DNA of 64,000 nucleotides from JAFLTL01 sp964389525 (GCA_964389525.1 CAYMEX010000014.1:14918-78917); one strand, 5' to 3'; numbered from the stretch's first letter, positions 27,346 to 36,075 are shown. The notes: generated by a model not told the origin, from the sequence alone. Numbers and translations are program-made.

Positions 27346-27657
27346 CCTCCGTCGAAAACGGACAATATACCCTGCATCGGATACGCCCCACTCCCCCTGT
27401 CAAGGCATCGAAGATGCCGCAACCCGGCGTAGCCGGAGCTTAACCCCATCCTGTGAGCATAGCGAACAGGGTGGGGATCCCATCATCACTTGCCAACCAG
27501 CCTCGCAGAGGCTGAACCCGCCCCTCATATCTCATACCGAAGGTATGACATTTCGTTAACCGGGTTCGCTTGCGAGCCCGGATTAGACCTCCCTCCCTCT
27601 CATCAGCCCCGGAAGGGCTGTACCTCCGGCCGCCACCTCCGTCGAAAACGGACAATA
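27346..27657. repeat. Mosaic hairpin repeat island, copy 3
   Basis: The best-preserved copy (core 27399-27657). It has GGCATC-GAA-GATGCC (27404-27418), CCGGC-GTA-GCCGG (27424-27436), the CCCCATCCTGT stem, CAGCCTC-GCA-GAGGCTG (27498-27514), CATACC-GAA-GGTATG (27533-27547), CCGGGTTCGC-TT-GCGAGCCCGG and AGCCC/GGGCT, then a TCCGT/ACGGA hairpin that also stands at the head of the copy (27347-27360). Compared with copies 1 and 2 the stems are kept while the middle loop base changes (GCA to GAA, GGA to GAA). Confidence 0.88.
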
Positions 27658-27660
27658 ATC

Positions 27661-27694
27661 CCCCACACCGTCGCGCTGCGCGCTCGATGTGGGG
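27661..27694 (-). terminator. Possible terminator of the GH99-like gene
   Basis: CCCCACA (27661-27667) pairs with TGTGGGG (27688-27694), with an inner GCGC/GCGC stem. It stands about 30 bp beyond the stop of the minus-strand gene. A T-run on the minus side is weak, so it may be another repeat hairpin. Confidence 0.35.
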
Positions 27695-27722
27695 TATGAT
27701 CTAATTCGCGTCCTCTTGATTT

Positions 27723-28925
27723 TTAGTCATAACGTCCGTCCATCACGTCGCGCACGGCTTCGAGGTAGCCGTAGCCGTTCAGACGGTCGGGCAGAAGATA
27801 ACTGCCCTCGATCCATTCGTTCCAGGCGTTGATCATGATGAACTTGGGCTGCTCGGGATGACGGTCGGCATACTGCTTGGCCGCCTGAAGATAAGTGGCG
27901 AAAGTCTTGGGAGAGTGGTGGAAGCGAGTCACATCAGCGGCTCCTTTGGCAGGGAAACGGGGAGTATCGTCCCATCCGATCGACACTGTCGGGTAAACCG
28001 GCACATCGAATATCGAATCCCATTGTTCGCGTATGTCTATGCCGTTCTGTCCGTGCACCATGTAGTCGCAGTCAAAACCGCCCATATTGTAGAAAGCCTC
28101 GCTGTCGATGCCGACCTTTTTGATCTTCTCCTTCATTCTTGCGGCGGTATCTTCATTAAGCATCCAGCCTCCGCCATGTATCTCCTGCAGGTGCACGCCC
28201 TTGAATCCGGCTTCACGCGCCTTCTCGTCGAAATACCTGATCGCCTCGCCGGCCTTGTCGAGATCGCCGTCAAAACCGGCAACAAAATTGTCGATACTGA
28301 AGATGCCGAATACCGGGCAGCCATCGATCTTCACGTAATTGGGACGGGTGAAATACTGGCTGATGATGCGGTCGACGATGATCTTGTAGTTGTTTTCGTC
28401 GATTACCGGGTCAAAGAGTATCGACTCATCGTCGCCATAGCGGTGATAGTTCCAGTAATTGTGCTTCACAAAATGATTGGCCCACATCAGGTAGAAGTGC
28501 ATCTTCTCGTTGTTGGCCGCTTTCAGAAAGCCGTCGTTCACCGCTCCCTCAAGATACGGCCCGTTCATAAACCAGTACCAGTCGTAGATAAACGTGTTGA
28601 CGCCATATTTCAGTGCCGTGTCGATCCAGCGCTCCACGACTTTCGGATCATTGTCATGCTCATATCCCCAGAGAGGCTGTTTAGGCTGCTGGTGACCCTC
28701 GAAGCGCGGATCGCCCTTTTTTATCACTTCCCATTCTCCCTCACCGTCGCCCCATAGATACTTGTGGCCGAGAGAGTCGTCATGGCACGAGGGCCACACA
28801 AAAGCCGCTACATAGTAGTCATCGGTTTTGTCGGTTGCGGTTGAAATAGATGCTGTGTTGCCGGAGCATCCGGTCATTGTCATTGCCGCAATTGCAGCGG
28901 CTGCATAGAGCAGATTTTTTATCAT
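27723..28925 (-). CDS. GH99-like / WbsX-like secreted lipoprotein
   Basis: 400 residues. A signal peptide with a lipobox (AIAAMTMTGC) is followed by a (beta/alpha)8-type domain of the WbsX/GH99-like group. Landmarks: YYVAAFVWPSCHDD, EGEWEVIKKGDPRF, QPLWGYEHDNDPKVVERWID, GVNTFIYDWYWF, LMWANHF, VKIDGCPVFGIFS, YPTVSIGWDDTPRF, and the C-terminal MINAWNEWIEGSYLLPD, typical of these proteins. GH99 enzymes are endo-alpha-mannosidases/mannanases. The nearby GH92 mannosidase makes a mannan or N-glycan substrate plausible, but family assignment to GH99 proper would need a search. It lies alone between the hairpin island and the second Spy-like gene. Confidence 0.8.
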   Translation of the reverse strand: MIKNLLYAAAAIAAMTMTGCSGNTASISTATDKTDDYYVAAFVWPSCHDDSLGHKYLWGDGEGEWEVIKKGDPRFEGHQQPKQPLWGYEHDNDPKVVERWIDTALKYGVNTFIYDWYWFMNGPYLEGAVNDGFLKAANNEKMHFYLMWANHFVKHNYWNYHRYGDDESILFDPVIDENNYKIIVDRIISQYFTRPNYVKIDGCPVFGIFSIDNFVAGFDGDLDKAGEAIRYFDEKAREAGFKGVHLQEIHGGGWMLNEDTAARMKEKIKKVGIDSEAFYNMGGFDCDYMVHGQNGIDIREQWDSIFDVPVYPTVSIGWDDTPRFPAKGAADVTRFHHSPKTFATYLQAAKQYADRHPEQPKFIMINAWNEWIEGSYLLPDRLNGYGYLEAVRDVMDGRYD

Positions 28926-28951
28926 GGTGATTGGATTTATCGGATTTCATG

Positions 28952-28959
28952 CAAAGATA
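28952..28959 (-). promoter_or_regulatory. -7 box of the GH99-like gene
   Basis: TATCTTTG on the minus strand matches TAnnTTTG, about 27 nt upstream of the ATG at 28925. No clear -33 element is seen. Confidence 0.45.
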
Positions 28960-29095
28960 AACACATTTGGCAATTTTGCTATGTGTTAAATGGCCATACG
29001 TGCAAAAAACGTCATGCCACCTTCCTCCCCGCCGACCAATGCGCCCCCTGTTCCCGCTGCGGTGGCGGAGTGAACCCCGCTGAGCAGCAGCATAT

Positions 29096-29135
29096 AAAAA
29101 AAGACAGGCTATACCGTATCGGCATAGCCTCGTCT
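29096..29135 (-). terminator. Terminator of the small Spy-like gene 2
   Basis: Reading the minus strand, AGGCTAT pairs with ATAGCCT around an 11-nt loop, and the outer AAGAC/GTCTT closes the stem. It is followed by a run of seven T (29102-29096 on this strand). It stands about 80 bp after the stop of the gene at 29214. The rest of the 28960-29213 gap shows nothing recognisable. Confidence 0.78.
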
Positions 29136-29213
29136 TCACTTTCAACCAATTTTCACCTATGAGAAACCATAAAGGATTTTATAATCTGACTTTTTATAAT
29201 CTCGCAGCAGCAA

Positions 29214-29564
29214 TCACCTATGCGAGAACATCATATGAGATGTAGCGTCTGTAGCGACATTCTCAAGATACTGAAGATATTGCTCGGGAGTGAGCACCTT
29301 CTTGATCTGAGCTACAACCTTGCGCGCCTTTTCGTTGTCGGCCTGCGATGCCTTCACTCCTCCAAACACTTCATGCAGACGTGCTTTCTGGGTATCGGTA
29401 AGATCGATGCCGACAAACGGGCCGGCAGCCGAAGCTTTCTTTAGATGCTGATGTCCGGTTTCTGTCACCACTGCAGCATGGCTGTCAATAACTTTATCGG
29501 ATGCTGATGCCGAGATGCCGAGAGCTACGAGTGCGGAGAGAGAGAGGAGAACGAGCTTTTTCAT
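29214..29564 (-). CDS. Small secreted Spy/CpxP-like protein, paralogue 2
   Basis: 116 residues with a signal peptide (MKKLVLLSLSALVALGISAS) nearly identical to that of the gene at 26635. The mature part has FVGIDLTDTQKARL and QIKKVLTPEQYLQYLENVA, the same two blocks as paralogue 1, separated by a shorter middle region, and a His-rich end (SHMMFSHR). It is probably periplasmic and helical; a role in envelope stress or protein folding is only suggested by the LTxEQ motif. Its orientation is opposite to paralogue 1, with the hairpin island between them. Confidence 0.72.
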   Translation of the reverse strand: MKKLVLLSLSALVALGISASASDKVIDSHAAVVTETGHQHLKKASAAGPFVGIDLTDTQKARLHEVFGGVKASQADNEKARKVVAQIKKVLTPEQYLQYLENVATDATSHMMFSHR

Positions 29565-29888
29565 AATGAGAGAGATTTAATTATTTAATTTTTGAAACGT
29601 GTTGTCTTGTTTTTGGTCGTTTGTCTTTTTGACGGAAAACACCCCTCCGGGTTTAATACCTGCACATTATTTAATTTAAAAGGTTACAGATCGTCGCATT
29701 TCTCATATTTTTGCAAAACAGCGTTAAAAAGGCTTGCATCATTTTATCACGCCGGCATCATCTGGCATCAAAAATTGGGCGACAGCTCAGAGTCACAAGC
29801 CATATATGGCTAATATCAGCCATATTATAAATCACTTTCGCATAATATGAATGAACAAGGCAAAACACGGGAGTGTTGCAATAAGAGA
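29565..29888. other. Gene-poor intergenic region with AGCCATAT half-sites
   Basis: No supported gene; a 73-codon frame at 29592-29813 lacks any recognisable feature. Three AGCCATAT half-sites occur at 29798-29805, 29804-29811 (inverted, forming the palindrome GCCATATATGGC at 29799-29810) and 29818-29825. A stray TATTTTTG -7-like box sits at 29706-29713. The half-sites may form an operator for the downstream run (inference). Confidence 0.35.
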
Positions 29889-29919
29889 TTGGTAAATCTA
29901 TTTATTTATAGTAATTTTG
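29889..29919 (+). promoter_or_regulatory. Promoter of the META-recN run
   Basis: TTGG at 29889-29892 (-33) and TAATTTTG at 29912-29919 (-7) are spaced by 19 nt, a good Bacteroidetes sigma-ABfr match. The predicted start near 29926 lies 17 nt before the ATG at 29943 and excludes the earlier in-frame ATG at 29847. Confidence 0.65.
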
Positions 29920-29942
29920 ATGTTCAAATTATCTGCGTAAAA

Positions 29943-31025
29943 ATGAAGATCCACAAAGTTATAGTCAGCATAGTCGCATCGTGTGTCGTCGTTGCGGGAG
30001 TGACTTCGTGCAGTGTGCTCGAGTCTCTATCAACAAAGCTCCCCGGGCAGGCCAATGTCTCGGCAAGCAAGGATGGCGTAAGCGCCGATGTGAAGACCGA
30101 AAGTGCCGAGAAACTCGAGAAAGAGCGCAAAAAGGCAGAGGAACGCGAGCGCAAGGCTGCCGCCAAGAAAGCGGCGAAGGAAAAGAAGGAAGCTGAGAAA
30201 AGGGCTCGTGAACAACGCAAGAAAAATGGCCAGAAGGGAGCCGGAACAGCCACTGTCACACCAAAGCCTACTGACAACACGGCAAAGACAAATGCTGCCA
30301 AACCTGATTTCACAACAGGCACATGGCATCTTCGCAGCATTAACGGATACACACTCTCGGCCGACACAGACGGTGATGACGGCGAGCGCCCGTATCTGAT
30401 ATTTGATGACGCCGCAGGGCGTTTTTACGGCAACGACGGATGCAACACCGTCAACGGAGGATTTACCGCCAACGAGGGCGACTCACTGAGATTCGGAGAG
30501 ATGATTTCGACACTGCGCATGTGCCCTGATGCAAAATATGCACGCGAGTTTCTGACCGCTCTCGACCAGACACGCACCTGCGCCATTTCAGGCGACAAGG
30601 CCGAGAACATTCTCGAGCTGCGCAATGAAAAAGGGAAAGTGCTTATGACCCTCGCAAAACCGGCAATGGAGTTTCTCAACGGCTCGTGGCAGGTAATCAG
30701 AATCGACGGACACAATGTCGACTCACCCGACCTGAAACTTGTGATCGACCTTCCCGAACGTCGCATACACGGCAATACGGGGTGCAATGTACTCAATGGC
30801 GAAATATTCATCGATCCCGACAAAGCCGGCGCGATACAGTTCCAGCAGATAGCCGTGACGATGGCGATGTGTCCCGACGCAAAGTGGGAGACTCCGCTCC
30901 TTGTAGCGCTCGAATCGGTCGAGACCGTTTCGCAGCCCGAAGGCAACGGAGCCACGGTCGACCTGCTTGACACCCACGGGAAATCAGTGCTGACCCTCAG
31001 ACAGCTTCCTCTGAACGACAGATGA
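29943..31025 (+). CDS. Double META-domain lipoprotein (HslJ-like)
   Basis: 360 residues from the ATG at 29943 (MKIHKVIVSIVASCVV). The lipobox is AGVTSC. A Lys/Glu/Ala-rich helical linker at about residues 55-110 (EKERKKAEERERKAAAKKAA) is followed by two META domains: one with GRFYGNDGCNTVNGGF and LRMCPDAKYAREFL, the second with RRIHGNTGCNVLNGEIF and MAMCPDAKWETPLL. META domains occur in HslJ-type proteins linked to heat or novobiocin stress and motility factors, with no known catalytic activity. The charged linker could span the periplasm or contact peptidoglycan (inference). Its last 4 nt overlap the recN start (ATGA). Confidence 0.86.
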   Translation: MKIHKVIVSIVASCVVVAGVTSCSVLESLSTKLPGQANVSASKDGVSADVKTESAEKLEKERKKAEERERKAAAKKAAKEKKEAEKRAREQRKKNGQKGAGTATVTPKPTDNTAKTNAAKPDFTTGTWHLRSINGYTLSADTDGDDGERPYLIFDDAAGRFYGNDGCNTVNGGFTANEGDSLRFGEMISTLRMCPDAKYAREFLTALDQTRTCAISGDKAENILELRNEKGKVLMTLAKPAMEFLNGSWQVIRIDGHNVDSPDLKLVIDLPERRIHGNTGCNVLNGEIFIDPDKAGAIQFQQIAVTMAMCPDAKWETPLLVALESVETVSQPEGNGATVDLLDTHGKSVLTLRQLPLNDR

Positions 31026-32686
31026 TAGAATCACTCCACATATCAAACTACGCGCTGATCGACACGGTCGATATAGAGTTCTCCGACGGACTCAATATCA
31101 TCACGGGCGAGACCGGCGCCGGCAAGTCGATAATGCTCGGAGCACTGTCGATGCTGCTTGGCGGCCGCGCCGACACGCGCGTGGTGACAGATCCGTCAAG
31201 GAAATCAACCATCGAGGCGGTGATGAATGTGGCCGGACGCGAAAGCCTGAAGGAATGGTGCGACACCAACGGTGTGGAATGGAACGACGACAGCCGCATC
31301 ATATTGCGGCGTGAAGTATCGCCGACCGGACGCAGCCGCGCATTTGTCAACGACACGCCCGTAAACCTCGGAGTGCTCGGCGAAGTGTCGCGCATGCTCG
31401 TCGACATACACTCGCAGCACCAGAACCTGCTTCTCGCCACGCCGGAATTTCAGCTTGAGATCATCGACGCCATGGCGGCCAACAAACAGGATCTCAAAGA
31501 ATACACAGCAGCCTACGAGAAATACCGGTCGGCACTGAAGGCCTACGCCATTGCCAAGCGACTGACGGCAAAGGGGCGCGATGACGAGGAGGAGATGAGG
31601 GCGCAGCTTGAAAAAATTGACAGTCTGCGACTGAGCGACGGCGAGCAGGAGGAGCTCGAACGCGAACGCGACACTCTCGACAACATATCGCAGCTAAAAG
31701 CCGGACTCGCTGCCATAGCCGACGCACTCGGCAACGAGGCCACCGGCGCATGCGAGACTCTCCGCCAGGCCTACGACGAGGCGGACAGCCTCACAGGATT
31801 TCTCTCGGAGACCGAGGAGCTCTCGGAGCGTCTGGAGTCATGCCGCCTTGAGGTGGAGGACATCAGGGACACCGTCGAGAGTCTCGACGAGAGTCTGTCG
31901 CCCGACCCGCGCAGGCTGGAGATGGTGGAGGAGAGGCTGGAAGCAATATATGACCTTGAGCGTCATCACCGCGTAGACACGGTGAAGCAGCTGCTTGATG
32001 TGGCAGAGAATCTGCGTGCGACGCTCGACACCCTCGACAACAGCGATTTCCGCCTCAAAGAGCTTGAGAGTGAAGCAAAAGCCGCACGCAAGGAGGCTTT
32101 GAGAATCGCAAGAGCCATATCGGAAAAGCGCAAGACGCAGTGCGAGGAATTTGCAGTGACACTGCGCGAGACAGCCATGCCGCTCGGCATGAGCAATCTG
32201 CGCATCGACATGGCGCACTCCCACACATCCGATCTGACACCTACTGGCATCGACCAGGTGGAGATGCGGGTGGCATTCAACAAAAACCAGGAGCCCATGA
32301 GCGTCAGCGCGACCGCATCGGGAGGCGAGATCTCACGCCTGATGCTGTCGGTCAAGAGCATAATAGCCTCGCGCATGGAGCTGCCCACGATCATATTCGA
32401 CGAGATAGACACGGGCGTGAGCGGCGAGATAGCCGACCGCATGGGACGCATGATGCTCGACATAGCCCGCGACATGCAGGTCGTGGCGATAACACATCTG
32501 CCACAGGTCGCCGCCAAAGGCGAGTCGCACTTCAAGGTCTACAAAGAGGATGACGACCGCTCGACCCACACCCGCATGAAGCGGCTCGACGACGCCGCGC
32601 GCGAACGCGAGATAGCGGTCATGCTCAGCGGCGCGACAGTCAACGACGCGGCGCTTGCCAACGCACGCGCGCTTTTACAGAAATAG
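31022..32686 (+). CDS. recN: DNA repair protein RecN
   Basis: 554 residues. SMC-like ATPase acting in double-strand break repair. It has an N-terminal Walker A (ITGETGAGKSIMLGAL), the HSQHQNLLL motif, a long coiled coil at about 155-370 without an obvious hinge, and the C-terminal signature VSATASGGEISRLMLSVKSI. Walker B is PTIIFDEIDTGVSGEIA and the D-loop/H segment is VVAITHLPQVAAKG. The length matches the family. It is coupled to the META-domain gene and followed by rlmB after 2 bp, so repair and rRNA modification share a transcript here. Confidence 0.96.
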   Translation: MIESLHISNYALIDTVDIEFSDGLNIITGETGAGKSIMLGALSMLLGGRADTRVVTDPSRKSTIEAVMNVAGRESLKEWCDTNGVEWNDDSRIILRREVSPTGRSRAFVNDTPVNLGVLGEVSRMLVDIHSQHQNLLLATPEFQLEIIDAMAANKQDLKEYTAAYEKYRSALKAYAIAKRLTAKGRDDEEEMRAQLEKIDSLRLSDGEQEELERERDTLDNISQLKAGLAAIADALGNEATGACETLRQAYDEADSLTGFLSETEELSERLESCRLEVEDIRDTVESLDESLSPDPRRLEMVEERLEAIYDLERHHRVDTVKQLLDVAENLRATLDTLDNSDFRLKELESEAKAARKEALRIARAISEKRKTQCEEFAVTLRETAMPLGMSNLRIDMAHSHTSDLTPTGIDQVEMRVAFNKNQEPMSVSATASGGEISRLMLSVKSIIASRMELPTIIFDEIDTGVSGEIADRMGRMMLDIARDMQVVAITHLPQVAAKGESHFKVYKEDDDRSTHTRMKRLDDAAREREIAVMLSGATVNDAALANARALLQK

Positions 32687-32688
32687 CA

Positions 32689-33444
32689 ATGGATCAGACA
32701 AACTATATATTCGGCATCAGAGCCGTGATGGAGGCCGTGGAGGCCGGACGCGAGATCGACAAGGTTCTCATCAGGAAAGACCTCTCGGGGCCGCTCGCCT
32801 CGGAGCTTCTCGGTGTGTTGCGCACCCACAAGGTGGTGACACAGCGTGTGCCCGAAGAACGCATAAACCGCATCACACGCAAGAACCATCAGGGAGTGGT
32901 GGCATTTCTATCGGCCGTATCATATCACAGCCTCAGCCACATCGTGCCCGAACTTTATGAAGAGGGCATCACTCCGTTCATCGTGGTGCTCGACGGCATC
33001 ACCGACGTCAGAAACTTCGGGGCGATAGCCCGTACATGTGAATGCGCCGGCGTGAACGCCATCGTCATACCCGAGCGCGGAAGCGTGAGCGTGGGAGCCG
33101 ACGCGGTGAAGACCTCGGCGGGCGCGCTGATGAGTCTGCCCGTATGTCGTGAGCGCAGTCTGTCCGGTGCCGTGAAGTTTCTGAAAGAATGCGGCTACAC
33201 GATCGTAGCGGCTACCGAAAAGTCCGATACCCGCTACACCGAGGGTGACTACCGCGGCCCGGTGGCGATAGTGATGGGATCGGAGGACACGGGCATTTCG
33301 GAGGACATCATGCGCCAGTGCGACATGCCGGTAGCCATCCCCCAGTTTGGCCGCATACAGTCGCTCAACGTGTCGGTAGCAGCCGGTGTAATGATCTACG
33401 AGGTCGTGCGCCAGCGTCTTGCCGAAGGCATGGGCGTCGAATAA
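32689..33444 (+). CDS. rlmB: 23S rRNA 2'-O-methyltransferase RlmB (SpoU/TrmH family)
   Basis: 251 residues. The N-terminal substrate-binding domain (IFGIRAVMEAVEAG) is followed by the SPOUT knot methyltransferase domain with motif 1 LDGITDVRNFGAIARTCECAG, motif 2 IVMGSEDTGIS and motif 3 IPQFGRIQSLNVSVAAGVMIYE. It methylates the 2'-O of G2251 (E. coli numbering) in 23S rRNA using S-adenosylmethionine. The family as a whole includes TrmH-like enzymes, so the exact target is inferred. Confidence 0.9.
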   Translation: MDQTNYIFGIRAVMEAVEAGREIDKVLIRKDLSGPLASELLGVLRTHKVVTQRVPEERINRITRKNHQGVVAFLSAVSYHSLSHIVPELYEEGITPFIVVLDGITDVRNFGAIARTCECAGVNAIVIPERGSVSVGADAVKTSAGALMSLPVCRERSLSGAVKFLKECGYTIVAATEKSDTRYTEGDYRGPVAIVMGSEDTGISEDIMRQCDMPVAIPQFGRIQSLNVSVAAGVMIYEVVRQRLAEGMGVE

Positions 33445-33502
33445 CCCACCCCACCCCCGAAAACTATACAAACGACAGAGAAAATCATATATCTACACAG
33501 AC

Positions 33503-34699
33503 ATGAAAATCGGTTCAATAGGCACATCAAAGGGAATAAAGGCAATGATGCTCGGCAGCGGCGAGCTCGGCAAGGAAGTCGTGATAGAGCTGCAGCGTCT
33601 TGGAGTGGAGACAGTGGCATGCGACAAATATGCCAACGCACCGGCCATGCAGGTCGCCCACAAGTCGCGTGTGTTCAACATGCTTGACGCCGACGCGCTG
33701 CGCAAAGCAGTGGAGGAGGAAAAACCCGATTTCATCATACCCGAGGTTGAGGCGATCGCCACGCCCGAGCTCGTGAAACTCGAGCAGGAGGGATGGCACG
33801 TCGTGCCGACGGCACGCGCCACACGCCTGACCATGAACCGCGAGGGCATACGCCGTCTTGCCGCCGAGGAGCTCGGACTGAAGACGTCGCCCTACCGCTT
33901 CGCGTCGACACGCGAGGAGTTTGACCGTGCCATCGGAGAGATAGGCATGCCGTGTGTCGTGAAGCCTGTGATGAGCTCGTCGGGCCACGGCCAGTCGACG
34001 ATAAAAAAAGACGCCGACATCGACGCCGCATGGCGCGAGGCACAGGAGGGTGGCCGCGCAGGTGCCGGACGCGTGATCGTTGAAGGCTTTGTCGATTTCG
34101 ACTACGAGATAACACTTCTCACCGTCCGAAGCGTGAGCGGCACGGTATTCTGTCAGCCGGTCGGACACATACAGCAGAACGGCGACTACCGCTGGTCGTG
34201 GCAGCCCCAGCCGATGACCGACAGCGCCATCGAGAAGGCACGCAACATAGCCCGAGCCATCACCGACGCTCTCGGCGGCTACGGCATTTTCGGCGTCGAG
34301 CTGTTTGTCAAAGACGACGAGGTGATATTCAGCGAGGTGTCGCCGCGCCCGCACGATACCGGCATGGTGACGATGATATCGCAGGACATGAGCGAGTTTG
34401 CGCTCCACGCACGCGCGCTGCTCGGTCTGCCCGTGCCCGGCATCCACTTCTACGGCCCGTCGGCTTCGAGAGCTGTAGTGGTCGAAGGCGACACAGACAC
34501 CATCGAGTTCGACGGTCTTGAAAACGCACTTAAAGAACCCGGAGTGCAGGTGCGCATCTTCGGCAAACCCGAGATAAAGGGACACCGCCGCATGGGCGTA
34601 GTGCTCGCCACAGCCGACACCCTCGAGGAAGCCCGCGCCAAAGTGGATCGCGCCTACGATGCCCTGCAGATCCATGTGTATCAAAAAGAAAAACTTTGA
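33503..34699 (+). CDS. purT: Formate-dependent GAR transformylase PurT
   Basis: 398 residues from the ATG at 33503 (MKIGSIGTSKGIK). ATP-grasp enzyme that makes formyl-GAR from GAR, formate and ATP in purine synthesis, replacing the folate-dependent PurN. Landmarks: MMLGSGELGKEVVIELQRLG, IIPEVEAIATPEL, MNREGIRRLAAEELGLKTSPY, VVKPVMSSSGHGQST, the ATP-grasp metal site GVELFVKDDEVIFSEVSPRPHDTGMVT, and the C-terminal GHRRMGVVLATADTLEEA. The frame opens at 33419, but the extension is Pro/Asn-rich and unlike PurT. The next gene starts inside its stop codon. Confidence 0.96.
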   Translation: MKIGSIGTSKGIKAMMLGSGELGKEVVIELQRLGVETVACDKYANAPAMQVAHKSRVFNMLDADALRKAVEEEKPDFIIPEVEAIATPELVKLEQEGWHVVPTARATRLTMNREGIRRLAAEELGLKTSPYRFASTREEFDRAIGEIGMPCVVKPVMSSSGHGQSTIKKDADIDAAWREAQEGGRAGAGRVIVEGFVDFDYEITLLTVRSVSGTVFCQPVGHIQQNGDYRWSWQPQPMTDSAIEKARNIARAITDALGGYGIFGVELFVKDDEVIFSEVSPRPHDTGMVTMISQDMSEFALHARALLGLPVPGIHFYGPSASRAVVVEGDTDTIEFDGLENALKEPGVQVRIFGKPEIKGHRRMGVVLATADTLEEARAKVDRAYDALQIHVYQKEKL

Positions 34700-36075
34700 A
34701 ACGCAACAGCAACCCGACAACACTCGGCACGCTTCCGATAGGTAAACTTCTGGTGCAATACTCGGTGCCCGCCATCATAGCAATGGTGGCGACATCGTTG
34801 TACAACATCATCGACAGCATCTTTATCGGACGCGGCGTAGGGCCTCTCGCCCTTACGGCACTCGCCGTGAATCTGCCCCTGATGAACCTCGTGATCGCTT
34901 TCGCCACGCTGGTCTCGGTGGGCGGAGCGACCATCTCGTCGATATTTCTCGGACAGCAGAACGTGAAGCGCGCCACCGACGTGGTGAACAACGTGATGAC
35001 CATGTGCATCATCCACTCGGTGGTGTTCGGCGGCATCGCCATGCTGTTTCTCGACGATATACTCGTGCTGTTCGGCGCGACAAAAGAGACCTTGCCCCTT
35101 GCCCGAGAATTTATGGAAGTGGTGCTCTATGCCACACCGCTCTCCTATGTGTTCATCGGCATGAACAACCTGATAAGGTCGACAGGCTATCCGGCCAAGG
35201 CGATGATATCGGCACTGATTTCAGTGATCGTCAACGTGATACTTGCACCAATCTTTATCTTCAAGCTCGACATGGGCATGCGCGGAGCGGCCCTCGCCAC
35301 CGTCGGAGGCCAGTTCTGCGGCTTCATATGGGTGCTGTCACACTTTCTGTCGAAAAAAAGCTACGTGCACTTCTGCCGCGACAACAAGTGGCTGTCGTGG
35401 AGCATCGTCAAGCGGATGTATGAGATCGGCCTGTCGCCTTTCCTGATGAATGTCACCGCATGTTTCGTGGTCGTGTTTCTCAACAAGGCTCTGCTCAGCA
35501 GCAGCGGCAGCGAGGCCGACGGAAACATGGCTGTGGGCGCCTACGGCATACTCAACCGCGTGGGCATGTTCTTCGTGATGCTTGTCTTCGGCATCACACA
35601 GGGCATGCAGCCGCTTTTAGGCTATAATTTCGGAGCCATGAAGTGGGACCGCGTGAAACGCACTCTGCGGCTCGGCATATGGGCCGGACTCAGCGTGACA
35701 TCGGTGGGATGGGTGCTGACCGAACTCATGCCCGACACGCTCTCGATGATGTTCACGACCGACGAGACACTGATAGGCATCGCACGCGACGGATTCCGGC
35801 TCTTCTTCATCTGTTTCCCGCTCGTGGGCGTGCAGATCATCATCACCAACTTCTTCCAGTCGATAGGCAAACCGGCTCTGTCGATATTCCTCTCGCTCAC
35901 ACGCCAGCTCATCTTCCTCCTGCCCATGCTCGCCATACTGCCCCGCTATTTCGGCGTCACAGGCGTATGGGCCAGTGTCGGATGCAGCGACTTTCTGGCG
36001 TTTGTGCTCGCGCTGGTCACGATGCTCGTGATGATGAAGCGTCTGTCAAAAAAATACAACAGCCACAGTGCCTGA
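34696..36075 (+). CDS. MATE family multidrug efflux transporter
   Basis: 459 residues with about 12 membrane helices. The MATE fold is recognisable from IGKLLVQYSVPAIIAMVATSLYNIIDSIFIGRGVG, LIRSTGYPAKAMISALISVIVNVILAP (read in two blocks) and GITQGMQPLLGYNFGA in the second half. It exports cationic compounds by Na+ or H+ antiport; the substrate is unknown. The start is a TTG at 34696 whose last two bases form part of the purT TGA stop. The first ATG lies only inside the first helix, so TTG is the only start that keeps the N-terminus. Confidence 0.88.
   Translation: MKRNSNPTTLGTLPIGKLLVQYSVPAIIAMVATSLYNIIDSIFIGRGVGPLALTALAVNLPLMNLVIAFATLVSVGGATISSIFLGQQNVKRATDVVNNVMTMCIIHSVVFGGIAMLFLDDILVLFGATKETLPLAREFMEVVLYATPLSYVFIGMNNLIRSTGYPAKAMISALISVIVNVILAPIFIFKLDMGMRGAALATVGGQFCGFIWVLSHFLSKKSYVHFCRDNKWLSWSIVKRMYEIGLSPFLMNVTACFVVVFLNKALLSSSGSEADGNMAVGAYGILNRVGMFFVMLVFGITQGMQPLLGYNFGAMKWDRVKRTLRLGIWAGLSVTSVGWVLTELMPDTLSMMFTTDETLIGIARDGFRLFFICFPLVGVQIIITNFFQSIGKPALSIFLSLTRQLIFLLPMLAILPRYFGVTGVWASVGCSDFLAFVLALVTMLVMMKRLSKKYNSHSA

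Noticed and set aside
26045..27699. Small proteins in the hairpin island on both strands
   Set aside because: Their similarity follows from the DNA repeats; no signal peptide, ribosome site or consistent frame is seen.
29592..29813. 73-codon ORF between the small Spy-like gene and META gene
   Set aside because: No recognisable domain or promoter with correct spacing; low-quality composition, so treated as incidental.
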